Positions 5,407-10,000 of a DNA stretch of 10,000 nucleotides are shown piece after piece; positions within the stretch are counted from its first letter, which is position 1, and the number at the start of each line of letters is the position of its first letter. The stretch comes from Chloroflexota bacterium (GTDB lineage Bacteria; Chloroflexota; Anaerolineae; Anaerolineales; Villigracilaceae). The stretch covers positions 1 through 10,000 of the forward strand of contig JAIWOB010000072.1 of NCBI GenBank assembly GCA_020217065.1, in the 5' to 3' direction. A model generated the notes under the pieces. That model saw only the letters and a program-made list of their open reading frames with translations, had not been told where the DNA came from and did no database searches. The position numbers and the translations under genes were made by a program.

Positions 5407-7893
5407 TTACAAACTTGGCTCAGGCTGGGGTTCCTGAGATTTCTTCAAGACCAACTCGCCGTCTTCGTTAACGTCCACCTTCACCCAATCGCCGTGGACA
5501 AACGCGCCAGCCAATAATTTATCCGAAAGCGGGTCCTCCACTTTTTGCTGGATGACGCGGCGCAGCGGGCGCGCTCCAAATTCGGCGTCGTAGCCCTGCG
5601 CCGCCAGCAGAGACAAAGCCTCTTCGCTCGCCGTCAGGGTCAACTCATGCTCTTTCAAGCGCTCCGCCACCTTGTTCAGTTCAAGCGTTACGATGTTCTT
5701 GATGTCTTCTTTGTTCAGCGAGCGGAAGATGACCACCGAATCCATGCGGTTGATAAATTCGGGGCGGAAGGCGCGTTTCAGCGATTCGTTCAATTTCTTT
5801 CGCATGTCTTCGTAGGACAGACGTTCCTCGGCGGCTTCGTCGCGTTTGAGCGCAAAGCCCAGCGAAGTCTGGTTCTTAATCATGTCCGCGCCGATGTTCG
5901 AGGTCATGACGATGATGGCGTTGCGGAAGTCCACCTTGCGCCCCTTTGCGTCGCTCAGGTGACCTTCTTCCATAATCTGAAGCAGCATGTTATGGACTTC
6001 AGGGTGCGCCTTTTCGATTTCATCGAAGACCACAATCGAGTATGGACGGCGGCGCAGGGCTTCGGTCAGTTGACCGGCGTCTTCGTAGCCGACATATCCG
6101 GGAGGCGCGCCAACCAAACGGGCGGCGTGATGACGCTCCATGAACTCGGACATGTCCAGTTGAATGGCGGCTTCTTCGCTGCCGAACATGAACTTGGCGA
6201 GCGCCTTGGTCAATTGAGTTTTGCCGACGCCGGTTGGTCCGAGGAACATAAACGAACCGATGGGACGTTTGGGGTCTTTGAGTCCGGCGCGGGCGCGGCG
6301 CACGGCGCGGGAGATGGCGACAATCGCATCCTCCTGCCCGATGATTGCTTTGCGGAGTTCGTCTTCCATTTTGAGCAGCCGTTGGGATTCTTCCTCCGCC
6401 AATTGCATGAGCGGGACGCCCGTCCACATCGAGACGACTTCGGCGATGTCTTCCGCCGAGACAACGGGGCTGTTGGCGCGGTCCCAGCCTGTGCGCAGGC
6501 GCTCAATTTGCTGGCTGAGGTCGAGCTCGCGCTCTTCCCATTCCTTAATGTCTTCAAAATTGCCTTCTTCTTGCGCCAGGGCGCGATTTTGGCGCGCTTG
6601 CCGCAGCTGGCTGAATAAGTCCTTGGCGTGTTTCGCGGCTGGGCTTTTATACATGCGGACGCGCGAAGAAGACTCGTCAATCAGGTCAATCGCCTTGTCG
6701 GGCAAAAAGCGTTCGGTGACGTAACGCGAAGAAAGGTGAGTCGCCGCTTCGAGGGCTTCGTCTGAAATCACCAGATGATGATGGTCTTCGTAGGCGCTGC
6801 GGATGCCTTTCAGAATGGCGATGGTTTCCTCTTCAGACGGCTCGTCCACCTGAACGGGCTGGAAGCGGCGTTCCAGGGCGGCGTCCGATTCGATGTGTTT
6901 GCGGTATTCTTCGAGCGTCGTCGCGCCGATGACTTGCAGTTCGCCGCGCGAAAGCGCGGGCTTGAGGATATTCGCCGCGTCCACCGAGGAGCCAGCCGCG
7001 CCGGCGCCGACCAGCATGTGAACCTCGTCAATGAACAGGATGGAGCCGGAGGTCTTTAATTCGTCAATGATTCGTTTAAGGCGTTCTTCAAACTGACCGC
7101 GATACATCGTTCCCGCCACAAGAGAGCCGACGTCCAACTGCAGAACGCGCTTGTTCATCAGCGGGGCGGGGACGTCGCCGTCCACGATGCGCTGCGCCAA
7201 TCCTTCGACGATGGCGGTCTTGCCGACGCCGGGCTCCCCCACGAGAGCGGGATTGTTTTTCGTGCGGCGCGCCAAAATCTGAATGACGCGCTCAATCTCC
7301 TTTTGACGCCCAATGACGGGGTCAAGTTTTTTGTCTTCCGCCTTTGAAGTCAAATCGGAAGCGAGTTGGTCCACCAGGGGCGTTTTTGGATTTGCGTTGG
7401 CGGAGGCGGGTTTGCCGGGTTGGGGAGCGCCGGCAGGAGTGGGAGAGGAGGGCGTCGATTCGTTTAGCACGCGCCGCGTCTGCCTGCGGATTTGGTCTGC
7501 GGTAACGCCCAGTCTGCGTAAAACTTCCGCGCCTGCGGCTTCCACGCGCACAAGCCCAAGCAGGATATGCTCTGTGCCGATGTAGTGATGCCCCATGCGG
7601 CGGGCTTCTTCAATGGCGTATTCAAGCGCTTGTTGGGTTTCGGGGGCAAGTTCGATGCGGTTGGGGTCGAATTGAGACGAAGAGCCTGAAACGCGCCGCG
7701 CCATTTCCCGCACACGCTCAGAGGTCATGCCGAGGTCGCGCAGGACGCGCCCCGCAACGCCGCCTTCTTCTTCCATCAACCCAATAATAAGGTGTTCCGT
7801 GCCGATACTGCTTTGGCGGGCGCGTTCCGCCTCTTGATGAGCCAGACTCAGAACGCGTCTTGCCCGCTGTGTAAATCTTTCCATACCAGCCAT
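5407..7893 (-). CDS. clpC: ClpC-type AAA+ ATPase, unfoldase subunit of the Clp protease
   Basis: An 828-residue HSP100/Clp protein of class ClpC, which unfolds substrates with ATP and feeds them to ClpP in the cytoplasm. Domains in order: two Clp N-repeats (4-70 and 80-145), a Pro/Ala/Ser linker (148-168), the first AAA+ domain with Walker A GEPGVGKT (219-226), Walker B ILFIDE (285-290) and arginine pair R342-R343, the ClpC-length middle domain with a UVR-like coiled coil (about 420-472), the second AAA+ domain with Walker A GPTGVGKT (552-559) and Walker B VVFDE (621-625), and sensor-2 GARPLRR (773-779). LGF at 678-680 matches the loop that docks ClpP. All catalytic residues are intact and the length is normal. 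The ATG at 7893 has AGGAG nine bases upstream; an internal ATG at codon 4 is the only close alternative. Two candidate promoters lie upstream. No mcsA, mcsB or ctsR is adjacent. Confidence 0.97.
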   Translation of the reverse strand: MAGMERFTQRARRVLSLAHQEAERARQSSIGTEHLIIGLMEEEGGVAGRVLRDLGMTSERVREMARRVSGSSSQFDPNRIELAPETQQALEYAIEEARRMGHHYIGTEHILLGLVRVEAAGAEVLRRLGVTADQIRRQTRRVLNESTPSSPTPAGAPQPGKPASANANPKTPLVDQLASDLTSKAEDKKLDPVIGRQKEIERVIQILARRTKNNPALVGEPGVGKTAIVEGLAQRIVDGDVPAPLMNKRVLQLDVGSLVAGTMYRGQFEERLKRIIDELKTSGSILFIDEVHMLVGAGAAGSSVDAANILKPALSRGELQVIGATTLEEYRKHIESDAALERRFQPVQVDEPSEEETIAILKGIRSAYEDHHHLVISDEALEAATHLSSRYVTERFLPDKAIDLIDESSSRVRMYKSPAAKHAKDLFSQLRQARQNRALAQEEGNFEDIKEWEERELDLSQQIERLRTGWDRANSPVVSAEDIAEVVSMWTGVPLMQLAEEESQRLLKMEDELRKAIIGQEDAIVAISRAVRRARAGLKDPKRPIGSFMFLGPTGVGKTQLTKALAKFMFGSEEAAIQLDMSEFMERHHAARLVGAPPGYVGYEDAGQLTEALRRRPYSIVVFDEIEKAHPEVHNMLLQIMEEGHLSDAKGRKVDFRNAIIVMTSNIGADMIKNQTSLGFALKRDEAAEERLSYEDMRKKLNESLKRAFRPEFINRMDSVVIFRSLNKEDIKNIVTLELNKVAERLKEHELTLTASEEALSLLAAQGYDAEFGARPLRRVIQQKVEDPLSDKLLAGAFVHGDWVKVDVNEDGELVLKKSQEPQPEPSL

Positions 7894-7919
7894 AGTTATA
7901 ATCTCCTATAAATGAGGGC

Positions 7920-7946
7920 ATTGTACCAAAAAGGCGGGGTCGTCAA
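7920..7946 (-). promoter_or_regulatory. Candidate proximal promoter of clpC
   Basis: On the minus strand TTGACG (7941-7946) and TACAAT (7920-7925) each match the consensus at 5 of 6 positions. The spacer is 15 nt, shorter than ideal, but the -10 box is preceded by TGG, which is the extended -10 motif (TGn) that tolerates poor spacing. Transcription would start about 20 nt before the clpC start codon. There is no CIRCE inverted repeat and no GGTCAAA-type CtsR direct repeat over it. Confidence 0.5.
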
Positions 7947-7982
7947 CGTTGGAAAAAGGTTAGAATTTCGCGGCAGTACAAA

Positions 7983-8011
7983 AGTATATCTGGACAAAGA
8001 AAACGAGTAAA
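7983..8011 (-). promoter_or_regulatory. Candidate distal promoter of clpC
   Basis: TTTACT (8006-8011, minus strand; 4 of 6 matches to TTGACA) and TATACT (7983-7988; 5 of 6 matches to TATAAT) have exactly 17 nt between them. The transcript would begin near 7976 with a leader of about 80 nt. Together with the proximal candidate it suggests two start points for clpC, as is common for stress-responsive genes, but neither is proved. Confidence 0.45.
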
Positions 8012-8020
8012 AGTCTGGCG

Positions 8021-8066
8021 GGGACGCGGGCGTTTTTGCCTGTTTAAGCGTTTTGCGGCGCGTCTC
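8021..8066 (-). terminator. Possible stem-loop ending the MazG-like transcript
   Basis: GGGACGCG (8021-8028) can pair with CGCGTCTC (8059-8066) in an 8-bp stem with one G-U pair around a 30-nt loop. The stem overlaps the TAG stop at 8066-8068. On the minus strand the nearest U-run (ACTTTTAC) begins about 10 nt past the stem, so as an intrinsic terminator it is weak. The loop holds two near-identical 9-10-nt direct repeats (GCAAAACGC and GCAAAAACGC, minus strand). Confidence 0.3.
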
Positions 8067-8395
8067 TAGCGGTTGTCTCCGTCTCCTTGAATCTTTCCGC
8101 GCGCCTGCCGGTCTAAAAGTTTAGACAAGTTGGCTTCCGCCACTTCGTCGAGAGAGAGCCCCAATTCGGAGCAAGTCTGAGCCAGATACCAAAGCACGTC
8201 GCCCAATTCGGATTTGAGCGCCTCGCGGGTTTCAGGGCTGATTTTTCCTTCTTTGTCGCGGAAGACCTTTTTGATTTTGCCCGCGAATTCGCCCGCTTCG
8301 TTGACCAGTCCCAGCGTGGGGTAAACAACGGCGTGTTCGATGACAGGGTACTGCGCGGTAAGGCGGGATTGGGTTTGGTATTCGGTGAAGTCCAT
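8066..8395 (-). CDS. MazG-like nucleotide pyrophosphohydrolase
   Basis: A 109-residue single-domain all-alpha NTP pyrophosphohydrolase of the MazG-like group. These enzymes cleave nucleoside triphosphates to monophosphate and pyrophosphate, often to remove damaged or excess nucleotides in the cytoplasm. The metal-binding pattern is complete: Glu33-x-x-Glu36 in LVNEAGEF and Glu63-x-x-Asp66 in KSELGDVLWYLA, with a 26-residue gap that fits the family. The preceding TLGLVNEAGE and following CSELGLSLDEVAEANLSKLL are also typical. The small size suggests a homodimer or tetramer, not full-length two-domain MazG. Its ATG lies one base after the stop of the GNAT gene (TAGaATG), so the two are translationally coupled. 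The Shine-Dalgarno-like AAGGAAG is inside the end of the GNAT gene. The specific nucleotide substrate is unknown. Confidence 0.9.
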   Translation of the reverse strand: MDFTEYQTQSRLTAQYPVIEHAVVYPTLGLVNEAGEFAGKIKKVFRDKEGKISPETREALKSELGDVLWYLAQTCSELGLSLDEVAEANLSKLLDRQARGKIQGDGDNR

Positions 8396-8396
8396 T

Positions 8397-9284
8397 CTAA
8401 TTTTTCACTTCCTTCTCGAACCATAGATTTCTGCTTTCCACAACGAAGCCCGCGGACTCGCCCGCCTTTTGCATGGAGATGTTGTCTCCGCTTGTGGTAA
8501 AGCGGGCGAAAGTCATGCCGCGTTCTTTCAGCGCCTGCAGCCCTTTGAGCAGCAACGCCTTTGACAGCCCCTTCCGCTGATGGTCGGGATGCACGGCGAC
8601 AGGGTCGGTGAAGCCGCCTCCGTCTGGGGCGGTGGAGCAGGTGCAGTAGCCGGCGATGGTTCCGTCGGGCGCGACGACGAGCAGGTCGAGCGTCGGGTCG
8701 TACTCGCTGGAATTCATGATGATGAGGCGGTTTTCGGCAGTCATGTAATCCGTTTCAAAGGCGGCTCGATGCGTCGCGGCGATGGCTGCGGCTTCTTCGA
8801 TTCCCTTGACGGGGCGGATGAGGTATCCCGGCGGCAGTTCAGGCTCAGGGATGGGTTGGGACAGGTCCCGTTTCATGTGAATCGAAAAGTTTTCTGTTTG
8901 GCGGAAACCGTGGCGCTTCAAAAAGTCGACCCGCTCCTTGTAATCTTCCCGACAACTGGCGTCCAGCGTGGAACTTTCTCCCGCTGCGCGAATGCAGTCC
9001 TCGCCCCATGCGACCATCTCGGCGCCAACGACGTCAACGTAGGATTTTTCCAATTCCCACTGCAGGTTGTCGCCGTCGTCCACATACGCCCAACCAATCG
9101 GACGACCATGGTCGAACCACAATTTGACCGTAGCGCGGATTTTTTCAACCGCCAGATTTTCCTCAATGTCCACTTTGGCGGGATAGTCTGCGGCGTGGGC
9201 GGCGGGGCACTCCCTTTTCATAAGGTCGAGCATGATTTGAAAATCTTTTTCGCCCTCATACGAGCGGCGGACGATGACGCTCAT
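8397..9284 (-). CDS. GNAT-family N-acetyltransferase, probable tandem GNAT fold
   Basis: A 295-residue acetyl-CoA-dependent N-acetyltransferase. The C-terminal half (152-295) is a good GNAT domain: GYLIRPV at the start, then AGYCTCST (211-218) for the central strands, then motif A at DPVAVHPDHQRKGLSKALL (227-245), where Q236-R-K-G239-L-S241 is the coenzyme A pyrophosphate loop, and NISMQKAGESAGF (268-280) for motif B. The N-terminal half (1-140) has a similar layout (MSVIVRRSYEGEKDF, RPIGWAYVDDGD, then YKERVDFLKRHGFRQTENF) but no recognisable CoA loop. It looks like a degenerate second GNAT fold, as in other two-domain GNATs. The ATG at 9284 has AAAGGAG seven bases upstream. It is coupled to the MazG-like gene downstream. 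The acetyl acceptor cannot be predicted. Confidence 0.88.
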   Translation of the reverse strand: MSVIVRRSYEGEKDFQIMLDLMKRECPAAHAADYPAKVDIEENLAVEKIRATVKLWFDHGRPIGWAYVDDGDNLQWELEKSYVDVVGAEMVAWGEDCIRAAGESSTLDASCREDYKERVDFLKRHGFRQTENFSIHMKRDLSQPIPEPELPPGYLIRPVKGIEEAAAIAATHRAAFETDYMTAENRLIIMNSSEYDPTLDLLVVAPDGTIAGYCTCSTAPDGGGFTDPVAVHPDHQRKGLSKALLLKGLQALKERGMTFARFTTSGDNISMQKAGESAGFVVESRNLWFEKEVKN

Positions 9285-9448
9285 CGAATATCTCCTTTAT
9301 TCGCTTTGGCAAGCCGCGGCTTTGTTGAATGCCGCGCGCTTTCAAACGTTTCTATTTTACTAGGTAATTCGTCGAAAATAATCTTACTCCGCTCTTTGGG
9401 GGATATGTCTCTGAAAAGCCGATTCTGAAGTACCCTGTAATTAATCCC

Positions 9449-9477
9449 TTCACCAACCCGTCAAATTATGCGATAAT
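9449..9477 (+). promoter_or_regulatory. Candidate promoter of panB
   Basis: TTCACC (9449-9454; 4 of 6 matches to TTGACA) and GATAAT (9472-9477; 5 of 6 matches to TATAAT) are separated by exactly 17 nt. Transcription would start near 9484, leaving an unusually long leader of about 105 nt before the panB ATG. Confidence 0.45.
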
Positions 9478-9488
9478 AACGGAGTCGC

Positions 9489-9521
9489 ATGTATCTTTAT
9501 GAACGTGACGACGCGCCTTAA
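9489..9521 (+). CDS. Possible ten-residue upstream ORF in the panB leader
   Basis: ATG at 9489 opens a frame for [10 protein letters not shown] followed by TAA, 68 nt before the panB start. GGAG lies 4 nt before its ATG, which is close for a ribosome binding site. If the promoter at 9449-9477 is right, the transcript begins only about 5 nt upstream, so the ORF would be nearly leaderless. No run of regulatory codons is present. It may be coincidental. Confidence 0.2.
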   Translation: MYLYERDDAP

Positions 9522-9589
9522 TTTTCAAAACGCAAAGCGCAACGATGGGGGAAGCGTCTGAGCGGACTCTACCTTTTTGGAGGGTACCC

Positions 9590-10000
9590 ATGTCTACAGT
9601 TACGCCTGTTTCAACCAGCGCGTCACAGCGCAAAAAAACGACGACGCTGACCTTCCGTCAAAAGAAGGAACGCGGCGAACCGATTACCATGCTGACAGCC
9701 TACGACTATCCTACCGCGGCGGCGATAGACAAGGCTGGAGTCGATTCCATCCTCGTCGGCGATTCGCTGGCGATGGTGGTCTTGGGCTATGAGAACACCC
9801 TGTCTGTCACCATGGACGAGATGCTGCACCATGCGCGGGCTGTCGCTCGCGGCGCGAAGAGTGCCCTGCTCGTCGGCGACATGCCGTTCATGTCCTATCA
9901 GGTCACGGTGGAGGAAGCCCTTCGCAACGCAGGACGTTTTCTGCAAGAATCTGGCATGGACGCGGTCAAACTCGAAGGGGGGCGGGAACGAGCGGAAACC
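9590..10000 (+). CDS. panB: 3-methyl-2-oxobutanoate hydroxymethyltransferase, N-terminal part (3' end outside window)
   Basis: Ketopantoate hydroxymethyltransferase makes ketopantoate from alpha-ketoisovalerate and methylene-tetrahydrofolate, the first committed step of pantothenate and coenzyme A synthesis, in the cytoplasm. The 137 residues in the window carry the family landmarks: [20 protein letters not shown] (33-52), VGDSL (56-60) with the metal ligand Asp58, VGDMPFMSY (95-103) with Asp97, and VKLEGG (126-131) with Glu129, corresponding to Asp45, Asp84 and Glu114 of the E. coli enzyme. The catalytic glutamate later in the protein is beyond the edge. Ala61 replaces the Gly commonly found in GDSLGMV, a mild change. 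The first 18 residues are a Ser/Thr/Lys-rich extension ahead of the usual start of the fold. The ATG is supported by GGAGG six bases upstream, which overlaps the palindrome GGGTACCC (9582-9589). Confidence 0.95.
   Translation, partial: MSTVTPVSTSASQRKKTTTLTFRQKKERGEPITMLTAYDYPTAAAIDKAGVDSILVGDSLAMVVLGYENTLSVTMDEMLHHARAVARGAKSALLVGDMPFMSYQVTVEEALRNAGRFLQESGMDAVKLEGGRERAET

Larger units (their letters stand above)
9285..9589. other. Divergent intergenic region between the GNAT and panB genes
   Basis: These 305 bp hold no gene of ordinary size. The left part would be the minus-strand leader of the GNAT gene and contains a possible 6-bp stem (CGCGGC at 9315-9320 with GCCGCG at 9331-9336). A TAAAAT box (9354-9359, minus strand) is a weak -10 candidate without a good -35. 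The right part carries a plus-strand promoter candidate for panB (9449-9477), a ten-codon open frame (9489-9521) and the panB ribosome binding site. I recognise no tRNA, riboswitch or mobile element. Confidence 0.6.

Noticed and set aside
5545..6618. A 357-codon open frame on the plus strand opposite clpC
   Set aside because: It is fully antisense to conserved ClpC coding sequence, has no recognisable domain or good ribosome binding site, and is expected from the codon bias of a GC-rich gene.
7894..8065. Search for a CIRCE element or CtsR boxes upstream of clpC
   Set aside because: No TTAGCACTC/GAGTGCTAA repeat or GGTCAAA pair is present by eye.
8580..9428. A 282-codon plus-strand open frame opposite the GNAT gene
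   Set aside because: Its translation is low-complexity Gly/Val/Asp/Arg-rich and resembles no family; the minus strand has a clear GNAT motif A and a good ribosome binding site.
1..10000. CRISPR array, tRNA, rRNA, insertion sequence, toxin-antitoxin or phage defence genes
   Set aside because: No regularly spaced repeats, transposase or integrase motifs, tRNA-like cloverleaf or defence domain was seen. MazG-like here is a housekeeping-type pyrophosphohydrolase next to a GNAT gene. A GNAT toxin-antitoxin pair was considered and dropped because the GNAT is a large two-domain type and no DNA-binding partner is present.

Overview
The window reads as ordinary chromosomal housekeeping DNA from a moderately GC-rich bacterium. 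I see no insertion sequence, phage gene, CRISPR array, tRNA or rRNA. The best taxonomic guess is Chloroflexota, probably an Anaerolineae-type lineage. This is inference from the gene style: a long ClpC, DUF2085 and DUF4126 membrane proteins, an M29 aminopeptidase, and a tiny membrane protein with a run of cysteines in its membrane helix. No marker gene is present to prove it.

Layout. The left edge holds the C-terminal part of etfA (+), followed by a REP-like hairpin and a terminator shared with a convergent AhpD/carboxymuconolactone decarboxylase-like gene (-). From there to about 9.3 kb every gene is on the minus strand. In transcription order from the right they are: a GNAT acetyltransferase followed after one base by a MazG-like pyrophosphohydrolase; clpC followed by a TPR/membrane-anchored protein; an M29 aminopeptidase overlapping a DUF2085 membrane protein by 4 nt, then a DUF4126 membrane protein; a 54-residue membrane protein that is easy to miss; and the AhpD-like gene. 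At the right edge panB (+) starts divergently from the GNAT gene across a 305-bp intergenic region.

Regulation visible in the sequence. clpC has two candidate sigma-70-type promoters in tandem, with no CIRCE or CtsR-like operator that I can see. The small membrane protein and the M29 operon each have a TATAAT box inside an identical 10-nt string, in both cases with the -35 box inside the end of the preceding gene. A perfect 13-bp inverted repeat separates the small membrane protein from the AhpD-like gene and shows that the latter starts at a GTG well inside its open frame. A perfect 12-bp-arm palindrome sits between clpC and the TPR gene, where the TPR gene's ribosome binding site would be expected.

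How the genes fit together. ClpC is the ATPase and unfoldase of a ClpCP protease, and the M29 aminopeptidase could act further down the same peptide-recycling route, but they lie in separate predicted transcripts. MazG-like and GNAT form a two-gene unit of unknown substrate. EtfA (electron transfer) and PanB (pantothenate/CoA synthesis) are unrelated edge genes. I did not find a convincing new multi-gene system. The items most worth checking are the small membrane protein with its terminator/attenuator, the TPR-membrane-lipid-binding-like protein behind clpC, the palindromic repeats, and the panB leader.
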